Source: SAR116 cluster bacterium AG-337-N21 (lineage in GTDB: Bacteria; Pseudomonadota; Alphaproteobacteria; Puniceispirillales; Marisalimonadaceae). Taken from it: a DNA stretch of 64,000 bases. Location: the NCBI GenBank assembly GCA_003282145.1, contig QBZZ01000008.1, forward strand, positions 1 through 64,000, given 5' to 3'. A program made the position numbers and the translations under genes. Below the pieces are notes generated by a model. It ran no database searches and was not told the DNA's origin. It saw nothing but the letters and a program-made list of their open reading frames with translations. This document shows positions 52,792 through 61,521 of this stretch, piece by piece (the stretch's first letter is position 1; every line of letters starts with the position of its first letter).

Positions 52792-52816
52792 TACTATAAA
52801 ATTAACTAGGAGTCAA
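52788..52816 (-). promoter_or_regulatory. umuD promoter
   Basis: On the minus strand TTGACT (52811-52816), 17-nt spacer and TAGAAC (52788-52793). The -10 includes one half-site of the LexA box. Leader to ATG 52755 is about 25 nt. Confidence 0.7.
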
Positions 52817-52867
52817 GTCTTAAAAAATGTTAAGTGTTGAAATATGACTGCAACAGAATTGAACAAA

Positions 52868-54394
52868 TTAATGAGTTTTTCCAAAAACTCCTGGTTTCAC
52901 ACCATAATCAACAGCCAAACCGTAACTAGGATCGTCATCAGCATCTACGACTAACTGACCAGCCTTCCTTAGTAAGGAATGACAGTCCGTTGACAGGTGT
53001 CTCAATTGTAACTGCTTCTTTCTTTTTTTATATTTAACAGCAAGATCCTCTATTGCTTGTAACGCTGACTGATCTACGACACGACTATTGATAAAATCAA
53101 CAACCACAATATCAGTATCACTTTCTATATTGAATATTTCTGAAAAGCCTTGGACAGATCCAAAAAACAAAGGGCCCTCTATATAATAAATTGTGTTACC
53201 ATTGTCATCTATTGCAACATTGCCAGTTATCCGAATTGCATTATTCCAAGCGTACGCAAGAGCCGAAACAATAACTCCACATATAACAGCAATTGCCAAA
53301 TCGTAGATAACAGTAATGGCAGTTACAATTATCATAACAACCACATCTGTTCTTGGAATACGTTTAATAACCAAAATACTCTGCCAAGCAAAAGTACCAA
53401 TGACTACCATAAACATAACACCAACTAACGCTGCTAAGGGAATTTGCTCGATAAGAGAAGATCCAATTACAATGAATAGAAGTAAAAACAAAGATGCCGT
53501 AATACCAGATATTCTTGTACGACCACCAGATTTTACATTAATCATTGATTGACCAATCATCGCACAACCACCCATACCACTAAAAAAACCAGTTACCATA
53601 TTAGCAATACCTTGAGCGACACACTCCTGAGACGCCCCTCCAATTTTTCCAGTAATATCACCCACTAAATTGAGCGTTAATAAACTCTCAATCAAACCAA
53701 TTATTGCTAAAATCAACGCATATGGAAGTATTATTAAAAGAGTTTCGGTATTAAGAGGAACTGATGGAATATGAAATGTTGGTAACCCTCCTTTTATAGA
53801 AGCAAGATCACCTACACGAGGAACATCTATATCTAGTGATATAACAAGCACAGCTACGAAAATTATACCTGCTAAAGGAGCTGGAACAGTAGTAGTTATT
53901 TTAGGCATCCCCCATATTACAATCATGGTAATAATTACAAGCAGAAGCATAATTAGCAAAGTTTGTCCTTCCATCCACTGTTTGTTTCCAGATAAATCTG
54001 TTATTTGGAATTGGGACATTTGAGCTAAAAAAATAACAATAGCTAAACCATTAACAAAACCAAGCATAACAGGATAAGGAACTAGTCTAATAAATTTCCC
54101 TAATCTTAAAAAAGCAGCGGTAATTTGAAAGATTCCCATTAATACAACCGTGGCAAATAAATACTCAACACCGTGTAAAGAAACTAAAGCAACCATAACA
54201 ACTGCTAATGCACCTGTTGCACCAGAAATCATACCGGGCCTTCCTCCAATTAAAGCCGTAATTAATCCAACTATAAAAGCTGCGTATAAGCCTACTAAAG
54301 GATGAACTCCAGCAACAAATGAAAAAGACACAGCCTCAGGTACTAATGCTAGAGCAACAGTTAAGCCTGCTAAAATTTCTGTTTTAAACTTCAA
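52868..54394 (-). CDS. SulP family anion transporter with STAS domain
   Basis: Inner-membrane transporter of the SLC26/SulP family, 10-12 hydrophobic helices, with a C-terminal STAS domain (about 400-480: YYIEGPLFFGSVQGF and VVVDFINSRVVDQSALQAIE). Family members move sulfate, bicarbonate or other anions; TGALAVVMVAL and the Gly-rich GMGGCAMIGQSMINVKSGG are family stretches. The first canonical start is TTG 54394, but coding-like sequence continues 28 codons upstream to an ATC at 54478 that has GGAG five nt before it. A small two-helix protein is encoded upstream on the same strand. Anion not predictable. Confidence 0.9.
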   Translation of the reverse strand: MKFKTEILAGLTVALALVPEAVSFSFVAGVHPLVGLYAAFIVGLITALIGGRPGMISGATGALAVVMVALVSLHGVEYLFATVVLMGIFQITAAFLRLGKFIRLVPYPVMLGFVNGLAIVIFLAQMSQFQITDLSGNKQWMEGQTLLIMLLLVIITMIVIWGMPKITTTVPAPLAGIIFVAVLVISLDIDVPRVGDLASIKGGLPTFHIPSVPLNTETLLIILPYALILAIIGLIESLLTLNLVGDITGKIGGASQECVAQGIANMVTGFFSGMGGCAMIGQSMINVKSGGRTRISGITASLFLLLFIVIGSSLIEQIPLAALVGVMFMVVIGTFAWQSILVIKRIPRTDVVVMIIVTAITVIYDLAIAVICGVIVSALAYAWNNAIRITGNVAIDDNGNTIYYIEGPLFFGSVQGFSEIFNIESDTDIVVVDFINSRVVDQSALQAIEDLAVKYKKRKKQLQLRHLSTDCHSLLRKAGQLVVDADDDPSYGLAVDYGVKPGVFGKTH

Positions 54395-54527
54395 TATTGA
54401 TGAAAATTTTAGATTCGAAAATTGTAATTCATTATCTGATATTTTTTGGGATAATTCTTTAAAGATTTTTTGTATGATGCAACTCCTAATTTATCGGAAA
54501 AAACAAAAAATAATATTTATCTAAATA

Positions 54528-54788
54528 TTAACGATCTTTGAATTTTTTGAACAAATCTTCTAAATCATGGTCCACTTGCTCATCAAATCCATGTCGAGAA
54601 GAAAAGAAAGCCAAGGACATCAGACCAGAACCTAACAATATAGTAAAAAAAGCGCCCAAGAAGATAGCAATCTTACCATTATAGCTAATTGCGACGTCTG
54701 ACATTTGCAACCACAGATTGATCGCAAAAATTGTGATTATTATAAGAACACATGATGCCACAATTATTAATAATAAAATGTTTTTCAT
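54528..54788 (-). CDS. Small two-helix membrane protein, 86 aa
   Basis: Unrecognised. Two hydrophobic helices (LLLIIVASCVLIIITIFAI and IAIFLGAFFTILLGSGLMSL) followed by an acidic tail, EQVDHDLEDLFKKFKDR. ATG start. It lies between the M20 amidohydrolase (42-nt gap upstream) and the SulP transporter gene, all on the minus strand; it could be a partner of the transporter, by position only. Confidence 0.65.
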   Translation of the reverse strand: MKNILLLIIVASCVLIIITIFAINLWLQMSDVAISYNGKIAIFLGAFFTILLGSGLMSLAFFSSRHGFDEQVDHDLEDLFKKFKDR

Positions 54789-54830
54789 ATATGGATATAT
54801 ATTAGTAAACTGTAAACAAGTCTATTAATA

Positions 54831-56018
54831 TTATCTAAGAGGTAATTCTGATTTAACTAATTGCTCCCAGTATGAAATACCTAAAGGTATAATGTTATCA
54901 TTAAAATCGTATTTAGTATTATGAAGCATACAACCTGACTTTCCCTCGCCTGCACCTAACCAAATATATGATCCTGGAATTTTTTCTAACATGTAAGCAA
55001 AATCTTCTGCTCCCATGGAAGGAGGCATGTTAGTTTTCACTGATTCTTTACCAAATAAATTGGACGAAACTTCAATTGCTTTTTCACTAGATTGAACGTC
55101 ATTTACCGTCACTGGATAACCTTTAATAACAGACACCTCTGCTACACATCCATAAGCTAGTGCCGTTGCATTACATATTTCTGTAAACTGTTTATGAACA
55201 TTTATTCTTGTATCAGGATTAACAGTCCTAATAGTACCAATAAAATCTGCTTTTTGAGGTATAATATTAAATCCAGATCCTGCATTAATTTGAGTTACAG
55301 AAACAACAACTGCATCAAGTGGATTTTGTTTACGCGAAACTATTTGCTGCAAAGCTTGAACAATAGCAGTGACTGCTAAAACAGGATCATTTGTTGCTTG
55401 AGGCATTGCTGCATGACCACCATTTCCAATTATGGTAACTTCAAATTTATCGGCAGCAGCCATCACAGAACCTTTATGTATAGCAACAGTACCTTCATTC
55501 ATACCTGGCCAATTGTGCATCCCCCACACACTATCCATAGGAAATTGTTCAAACAAACCGTCATCCATCATTGCGAGACCACCACCACCACCTTCTTCTG
55601 CTGGCTGGAATATGAAGTATACTGTTCCATTGAAATCATTTTTTAAGGATAATAATTGAGCTGCTCCAAGTAGCATAGCTGTGTGACCATCGTGACCACA
55701 TGCATGCATGCGGCCTTCAAATTTTGATTTATAAGAAAAGTCATTTTCTTCAGTCATTGGTAAAGCATCCATGTCTGCTCTTAAACCAATCGCCTTATTC
55801 CCTCCACCACCAAGTGTAGAGTCAAGGCCCTTTAAAACCCCAATAATGCCAGTTTTTCCTAACCCCCTATGAATCTCTAAGCCAAAAGATTCTAATTTTT
55901 CTGCAACAAAATTAGATGTCCATTCCTCTTCGTAACCAAGCTCTGGATGCGCATGCAATTGTTGCCTCCATTTTTTTATTTCAGGAACAATATTTATAAT
56001 TTCATTAGATATTTTCAT
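54831..56018 (-). CDS. M20 family amidohydrolase (HipO/AbgB-like)
   Basis: Metallopeptidase-fold hydrolase of N-acyl amino acids. WRQQLHAHPELGYEE, HACGHDGHTAMLLG, PAEEGGGGGLAMM and GAEDFAYMLEKIPGSYIWLG give all metal-binding and dimer residues. Start is ATG 56018 with an excellent AAGGAGAG 5 nt upstream, not 56039. 395 aa, probably cytoplasmic. Typical substrates are hippurate-like or indole-acyl amino acids; not resolvable here. Confidence 0.9.
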   Translation of the reverse strand: MKISNEIINIVPEIKKWRQQLHAHPELGYEEEWTSNFVAEKLESFGLEIHRGLGKTGIIGVLKGLDSTLGGGGNKAIGLRADMDALPMTEENDFSYKSKFEGRMHACGHDGHTAMLLGAAQLLSLKNDFNGTVYFIFQPAEEGGGGGLAMMDDGLFEQFPMDSVWGMHNWPGMNEGTVAIHKGSVMAAADKFEVTIIGNGGHAAMPQATNDPVLAVTAIVQALQQIVSRKQNPLDAVVVSVTQINAGSGFNIIPQKADFIGTIRTVNPDTRINVHKQFTEICNATALAYGCVAEVSVIKGYPVTVNDVQSSEKAIEVSSNLFGKESVKTNMPPSMGAEDFAYMLEKIPGSYIWLGAGEGKSGCMLHNTKYDFNDNIIPLGISYWEQLVKSELPLR

Positions 56019-56178
56019 ATAACTCTCCTTGCCAATCATTATAAATACTCCTAAAACAAAACGTCAACTTTCTAATCATTATGTTACCATTATATTAATT
56101 GACATATTAATTTGATCGAATCTAATTTCAAAGTCTATAAATCATTTGTTCAACGATATTTTTTGGAGTTTTACAGAT

Positions 56179-57456
56179 ATGAAACGAATGAATATTCTTC
56201 CTGAAACAAACTTTCAAAAAATTACTTTTATTTTTTTACCTTTCGCTTGCGGTTATTTTTTATCTTACCTTTACCGATCTACTAATGCGGTTCTTGCTCC
56301 CTACTTAAGTAATGATTTAAGTCTGAATGCAGAACAACTTGGCTTAATTACATCTGCATATTTTTTAACATTTGGTTTGTTTCAATTACCCTTGGGGGTT
56401 CTACTTGATAAATATGGTGCTAGAAGAGTTCAAAGTATTCTATTTTTAGTAGCTGCTACCGGAGCTATATTATTTAGTCTGGGAAATGATGCTTGGTCAC
56501 TTGTTATAGCTCGTGGTTTAATAGGATTAGGAGTTTCCGGCGCATTAATGGGAGCATTTAAAGCCTTTGCCGTTTGGTTCCCCAAAGAAAGACTCCCGCT
56601 TCTAATAGGTCTATTCATGTCAGCAGGTGGCATGGGCGCTATTGTGGCGTCGACACCGTTAGAAATGGCATTACAAATAACTGATTGGCGAGGGATTTAT
56701 TTATTCCTTGGAGTAACTACAATCTTTATTGGATTACTGATTTTTTTCGTGGTTCCAGAAAAAAAGGTAACTCTTAACAATGAAGAAACATTACCGATTT
56801 TGAAAGTGTTACAAGATATTTATACTAGCTACGCTTTTTGGAGAATTGGTCCATTATCCGGAATCGCCGGAGGAACTGGACTTGCAATATTAGGGTTATG
56901 GGCAGGGCCTTGGCTTTCTGATATAGGTAATTTTAATAAAAATGAAATTGCTAACATCCTTTTTATTTCTACAATCATGATGACCATTGGGACAACATCT
57001 TTAGGTGTAATTACAGATTATTTAAGAAAATTCAATATTTCTCCCGTTGGGGTAATGGGTGGAGCGTTACTAATTTTTATAATACCATTCACTATAATAA
57101 CATTTGGGTTAATGCCAAAAGCTATCTGGCCATGGGTTGTTTTAAGTATAACATCATTGGCTGCGACATTAGCTTACGCTGGTTTAAGTCAGCACTTTCC
57201 AACAAGTTATGCGGCACGCGCGTCTACAGCTATAAATTTAATATGCTTTTTAATGGCTTTTATTGTTCAGTATGCAATTGGATTTATAATGCAGATGATT
57301 GAACCAGGAAAACAAAGTGGATATTCAATAGAGGCATACAAAGCAGGCTTTGGTTTATTTTTGGGATTGCTAATAATTTTCTATATTATTTTTATAATAA
57401 TGAGCTTAATGGAATTAAGGAAAAACAGAGATAAACCTAAGGATAATGACGTTTAG
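56179..57456 (+). CDS. MFS transporter
   Basis: Major facilitator with 12 predicted helices. The A-motif-like GVLLDKYGARRVQS follows helix 2, FLSYLYRSTNAVLAPYL lies in helix 1, and KRxNISPVG-type loops follow in the second half. It resembles the nitrate/nitrite or glycerol-phosphate-like subgroup of alphaproteobacterial MFS only loosely, so no substrate is named. Start is ATG 56179 (MKRMNILPETN); TTG 56146 extends it but is unlikely. Its end overlaps the convergent pdxH end by 20 bp. Confidence 0.88.
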   Translation: MKRMNILPETNFQKITFIFLPFACGYFLSYLYRSTNAVLAPYLSNDLSLNAEQLGLITSAYFLTFGLFQLPLGVLLDKYGARRVQSILFLVAATGAILFSLGNDAWSLVIARGLIGLGVSGALMGAFKAFAVWFPKERLPLLIGLFMSAGGMGAIVASTPLEMALQITDWRGIYLFLGVTTIFIGLLIFFVVPEKKVTLNNEETLPILKVLQDIYTSYAFWRIGPLSGIAGGTGLAILGLWAGPWLSDIGNFNKNEIANILFISTIMMTIGTTSLGVITDYLRKFNISPVGVMGGALLIFIIPFTIITFGLMPKAIWPWVVLSITSLAATLAYAGLSQHFPTSYAARASTAINLICFLMAFIVQYAIGFIMQMIEPGKQSGYSIEAYKAGFGLFLGLLIIFYIIFIIMSLMELRKNRDKPKDNDV

Positions 57457-58030
57457 CAATCCATTTATTTTTTATTTTTGTGGGGCTCAAAATAAATCTG
57501 TCGTGTAATCTAAAGTCACCATCTTCCCAAAATTCAAACTCAACAGGCTGCAGAGCAAAGCCACCCCAGAAACTTGGACGAGGTATATCATCATTATACT
57601 TAGCTTCAAATAATTTTACTTCTTCCATCAAAACTTCTCGTGATTCTAACTCTTTTGATTGTTTTGACGCCCATGCGCCAATTCGACTACCCTTTGACCT
57701 AGATTTATAATATTTGTCAGAAATCTCACCAGAAACCTTTTGTATACTTCCGACCAATCTCACTTGACGATTTAAACTTTTCCAATAAAAGCAAATAGCA
57801 CCTTTTGATGTTTCATTTATTTCTTCAGATTTACGGCTTTCATAATTTGTGTAAAAAACAAAATCTCCATTAATAATATCTTTTAATAAAACAGTCCTCA
57901 CTGAAGGCATACCATTTTTGGATACAGTTGCTAACTGCATAGCGTTAGGGTCTCTAATTTCTTTTTTTTCAGCTTCAGACAACCATTCTTTAAATAATAG
58001 TATTGGATCTACTATCTTTTCTAATTCCAC
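57437..58030 (-). CDS. pdxH: Pyridoxamine 5'-phosphate oxidase
   Basis: FMN enzyme making pyridoxal phosphate from PNP or PMP. AMQLATVSKNGMPSVRTVLLK, FVFYTNYESRKSEE, AICFYWKSLNRQVRLVG and FWGGFALQPVEFEFW are typical; the terminal RLHDRF and WIAKRHYP close the active site (E. coli: RLxP). GTG start at 58030 with GGAG 7 nt upstream; a nearby ATG is out of frame. 197 aa. PLP is needed by several enzymes in the window (IscS-like, aminotransferase). Confidence 0.95.
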   Translation of the reverse strand: MELEKIVDPILLFKEWLSEAEKKEIRDPNAMQLATVSKNGMPSVRTVLLKDIINGDFVFYTNYESRKSEEINETSKGAICFYWKSLNRQVRLVGSIQKVSGEISDKYYKSRSKGSRIGAWASKQSKELESREVLMEEVKLFEAKYNDDIPRPSFWGGFALQPVEFEFWEDGDFRLHDRFILSPTKIKNKWIAKRHYP

Positions 58031-58143
58031 CCATTAACTCCATTTTAATTATTTTATTTTTATATTTTAGTACTAATTTTGCCATATTTCATAATTATAT
58101 GTAATTACTATATTTGAATTTAAAAGAATAATATGAGGTTTAA

Positions 58144-58674
58144 ATGCTTAAAAAATTTATTTTATTAGTTGGATGTGTAATATTAATTTCTAGCAATAGT
58201 TACTCTAAAACAAATTTTTATCAGGTGACTGGATCTATATCATCTGTTGAAGTGCTTAAAACATATTCTACACAGAAAGTACCAAGAGATGAGAAAAGAT
58301 GCTCAATTCAAAGAGTCCCAGTAAATCAAGAAGCTAATAAATTTGGAGCAGATAATTTTATAGGAGCGCTAATTGGAGGCGCCATTGGAAATAGGATTGG
58401 CGAAGGTGGAGGTAAGTCAGGAGCTACAGCTTTAGGAGCTTTAATTGGATCAGAAGTTGTTAGAAGTGACAAGGCAGCTGCAAACCAAAATTTTGTTGAG
58501 AAAGAAGTTTGTCGTATCCAAAAAGTCATACATACTGAAACAATAGAACGGATAAGTGGATATAAATTAATTGTAGATGTAGATGGTGAAACTATATCTT
58601 TCAATAGTAATAGATCATATAACCCTGGTGATTTAATAACATTAACGAAGAAAATAAGTTACTCTCTTAATTAA
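58144..58674 (+). CDS. Exported glycine-zipper 2TM protein
   Basis: N-terminal signal peptide (MLKKFILLVGCVILISSNSYS). The central stretch FIGALIGGAIGNRIGEGGGK and ATALGALIGSEVV is a glycine-zipper (Rick_17kDa/YmgG-like) motif that can insert in a membrane. Two flanking Cys (RCSIQRV and VCRIQKV) may make a disulfide. Outer-membrane or periplasmic location is inferred; function unknown in the family. 176 aa. Confidence 0.85.
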   Translation: MLKKFILLVGCVILISSNSYSKTNFYQVTGSISSVEVLKTYSTQKVPRDEKRCSIQRVPVNQEANKFGADNFIGALIGGAIGNRIGEGGGKSGATALGALIGSEVVRSDKAAANQNFVEKEVCRIQKVIHTETIERISGYKLIVDVDGETISFNSNRSYNPGDLITLTKKISYSLN

Positions 58675-58782
58675 ATTTCAAATTTTAATATTAGATATAT
58701 TAAATTAGAGTAATTAATTATATAATAGCGTTATATGAGATTATCTTAATTTAGTTACTTTACTAAAATCAGGAAGTTAATT

Positions 58783-59616
58783 ATGGAACAAGAAGAACTC
58801 AATAACGGAATCATGAATGGTAAACGTGGTATAGTTATGGGGGTAGCTAATGACAGGTCCATAGCTTGGGGTATAGCTGAAGCAGTTGCCAAACAAGGAG
58901 CAGAAATAGCTTTCACGTATCAAGGTGATGCACTTGAGAAAAGAGTTAGACCTCTTGCTGAAAAAGTTGATTCTAATATTATAATACCGTGCGATGTTTC
59001 TAGCGATGAAGCAATTGAAGAAACCTTTAAATTATTAAAAGAAAAATGGGACACTATTGACTTTATAGTCCATGCAATAGCCTATTCAGACAAAGAAGAA
59101 TTGAAAGGTAAGTACGTTGACACTACAAGAGAAAATTTTTATAAAACAATGGATATATCTGTATATTCATTTACCGCAATAGCCCAAAGAGCTGCTAAGA
59201 TGATGCCTAATGGAGGTTCAATGATTACATTAACATATTATGGCGCAGAGAAAGTGATGCCACATTATAATGTAATGGGGGTAGCAAAGGCTGCTTTGGA
59301 ATCTTCAGTAAGATATTTAGCGGCTGATTTAGGAAGTGATAAAATTAGGGTTAATAGTTTATCTGCAGGTCCTATTAAGACACTTGCTGCCAGCGGTATA
59401 GGTGACTTCAGATATATATTAAAATGGAACCAGTATAATTCTCCGTTGAGAAGAAACGTTACATTAAATGATGTTGGTGGATGTGGAGTTTATCTTTTGT
59501 CAGACTTATCAGCCGGAGTAACTGGTGAAACTCATCATGTTGATTGTGGCTATCATGTTGTCGGCATGAAAGCAATTGACGCACCAGATATGTCTACAGA
59601 AAAAAAAGAGTATTAA
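58783..59616 (+). CDS. fabI: Enoyl-[acyl-carrier-protein] reductase (NADH)
   Basis: Last step of the fatty-acid elongation cycle. GVANDRSIAWGIAEAVAKQGA binds NAD, and the active-site Tyr and Lys are in TYYGAEKVMPHYNVMGVAKAALE (Y-x6-K). GPIKTLAASGI follows. 277 aa. aroC starts 32 nt later on the same strand. Together with accBC in this window it belongs to fatty-acid synthesis. Confidence 0.95.
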   Translation: MEQEELNNGIMNGKRGIVMGVANDRSIAWGIAEAVAKQGAEIAFTYQGDALEKRVRPLAEKVDSNIIIPCDVSSDEAIEETFKLLKEKWDTIDFIVHAIAYSDKEELKGKYVDTTRENFYKTMDISVYSFTAIAQRAAKMMPNGGSMITLTYYGAEKVMPHYNVMGVAKAALESSVRYLAADLGSDKIRVNSLSAGPIKTLAASGIGDFRYILKWNQYNSPLRRNVTLNDVGGCGVYLLSDLSAGVTGETHHVDCGYHVVGMKAIDAPDMSTEKKEY

Positions 59617-59648
59617 TTTACCAATACGAAACTATTTGAAAGAATAAA

Positions 59649-60743
59649 ATGGCAAGCAACTCTTTTGGACATATTTTCAAATTTACAAGCTTTGGTGAAA
59701 GCCATGGCAAAGCAATTGGATGCATAGTTGATGGTGTTCCACCATTAATTTCAATGGAAGAAAAGGACATTCAGCATTACTTAGATAGAAGAAAACCAGG
59801 TCAATCTAAGTTTGTCACACAAAGGAAAGAAAGTGATACTGTTGAGATTCTTTCAGGAACTTTTGAGGGTAAAACCACAGGACATCCTATTGCACTTCAA
59901 ATTAAAAATGAAGATCAAAGAAGTAAAGATTACTCTGAGATTGCTAAACAATTTAGACCTGGACATGCAGACATTACCTACCAAAATAAGTATGGTATCA
60001 GAGATTATAGAGGTGGCGGCAGATCGAGTGCTAGAGAAACCGCAGTAAGGGTTGCCGCTGGAGCAATAGCTTTTAAAGTCTTAGAACATAAGTTAAAAAA
60101 AACTATAAAAATTAGAGCAAGTGTTGTTCAAATGGGCCCCAATAAAATAAATAGAGAAAATTTCAATTGGAACGAAGTTAATCATAACCCTTTTTTCTGC
60201 GGAGATCGAGAAGCTGCAAAAGAATGGGAAATATATTTAGATGGCTTAAGAAAAAGCGGAAATAGTACAGGTGCTATAATTGAAGTTATAGCCGAAAATG
60301 TTCCAAGAGGCTTAGGAAGTCCTGTATATAAAAAATTAGATAGTCAAATTGCTGAAGCTATGATGAGTATAAATGCAGTAAAAGGGGTCGAAATTGGTTC
60401 TGGTTTTGGTTTAGCTTCTTTAACAGGTGAAGAGTCAAATGATGAGATTTTTCCAGATAATAACGGAGGTTATTACTTTGGTTCTAATCACTCTGGAGGA
60501 ATACTTGGAGGGATTTCATCTGGACAGCCTATAATTGCAAGATTTATAGTTAAGCCTACGAGCTCTATTCTTAAAGAAAAAAGCTCTATAAATCTAAATA
60601 ATGAAGCAATTCAAATTAGAACAAAGGGCAGGCATGATCCTTGTGTTGGTATTAGAGCTGTTCCGGTCGCTGAGTCTATGATGGCCATAACTATACTTGA
60701 TCAATTATTAGAGCATGAAGGCCAGATTGGAAAAATTAAATAA
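59649..60743 (+). CDS. aroC: Chorismate synthase
   Basis: Final shikimate-pathway enzyme (reduced FMN cofactor). [50 protein letters not shown] (seen in parts) and [20 protein letters not shown] are the three family signatures. 364 aa. ATG start. Its TAA lies 13 nt from the convergent tlyA stop; an AT-only inverted repeat spans both stops, too weak to call. Confidence 0.97.
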   Translation: MASNSFGHIFKFTSFGESHGKAIGCIVDGVPPLISMEEKDIQHYLDRRKPGQSKFVTQRKESDTVEILSGTFEGKTTGHPIALQIKNEDQRSKDYSEIAKQFRPGHADITYQNKYGIRDYRGGGRSSARETAVRVAAGAIAFKVLEHKLKKTIKIRASVVQMGPNKINRENFNWNEVNHNPFFCGDREAAKEWEIYLDGLRKSGNSTGAIIEVIAENVPRGLGSPVYKKLDSQIAEAMMSINAVKGVEIGSGFGLASLTGEESNDEIFPDNNGGYYFGSNHSGGILGGISSGQPIIARFIVKPTSSILKEKSSINLNNEAIQIRTKGRHDPCVGIRAVPVAESMMAITILDQLLEHEGQIGKIK

Positions 60744-60756
60744 ATTTCTCTTAGTC

Positions 60757-61464
60757 TTATTTATTTGCTACAATCATAAATTCTTTGTTTCCACTTGGTC
60801 CTAATATAGGACTTTCAACAATACCTGATAAATACATATTCATATCATATTGAAGCCAATTTTTAATATCAGCTATAACTTTTTGATGTAGTTCCGGCTC
60901 TCTAACAACACCACCTTTACCAACAAGACCTTTCCCCACCTCAAACTGAGGTTTAATTAGAGCAGCAAGCCATCCTTTAGTTTTTAATAAACTGAGCCCT
61001 GGAGGTAGAACTTTTTTTAATGATATAAAAGAAGCGTCACATACTATTGCATCCAATGGATCTTTTATAATTTGATCCGTTAAAAAACGTGCATTAGTTT
61101 TTTCTTTAACAATAACTCGTTCATTTTGTCTTAATCTCCAATCTAATTGACCATAACCAACATCAACTGCATAAATTTTCTTTGCCCCTCTTGCTAATAA
61201 AACATCTGTAAAACCACCAGTACTTGCTCCAATATCAAGTGCTATTATTAAATCACAATTAAGTTTAAACTCTAAAATAGCTTTTTCTAACTTAATGCCT
61301 CCTCTTGACACCCAGGGATAAGTTTTACCTTTTATTTCAATTTTTGAATTTGTCTTGACTTGTTGTCCTGCCTTTTCAACGCGTTTTTCATTAATAAACA
61401 CATTACCTGACATAAGAAGAGAATTAGCTTGCTCCCTACTTTTGGCAAGGCCATTTGAAACCAT
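60757..61464 (-). CDS. tlyA: TlyA family RNA methyltransferase
   Basis: S4 RNA-binding domain (about 1-60) followed by an FtsJ-type SAM-dependent methyltransferase: LDIGASTGGFTDVLLARGA is the SAM site and VCDASFIS and LIKPQFEVGKG follow. TlyA 2'-O-methylates rRNA cytidines. 235 aa. The first canonical start, ATG 61464, falls inside the conserved start of the S4 domain: the codons before it (KITKERIDKL) look genuine, but no ATG, GTG or TTG precedes them before the dxs stop at 61522. A non-canonical start such as ATA 61491 (AAGG upstream) is possible. Confidence 0.9.
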   Translation of the reverse strand: MVSNGLAKSREQANSLLMSGNVFINEKRVEKAGQQVKTNSKIEIKGKTYPWVSRGGIKLEKAILEFKLNCDLIIALDIGASTGGFTDVLLARGAKKIYAVDVGYGQLDWRLRQNERVIVKEKTNARFLTDQIIKDPLDAIVCDASFISLKKVLPPGLSLLKTKGWLAALIKPQFEVGKGLVGKGGVVREPELHQKVIADIKNWLQYDMNMYLSGIVESPILGPSGNKEFMIVANK

Positions 61465-61521
61465 TAGTTTATCTATTCGTTCTTTTGTTATTTTAAAAAC
61501 CTTGAAATATAATTTTATAAA

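Noticed and set aside
60738-60766. Bidirectional terminator between aroC and tlyA
   Set aside because: An 8-bp inverted repeat exists, but it is purely A/T and made largely of the two stop codons; too weak to call.
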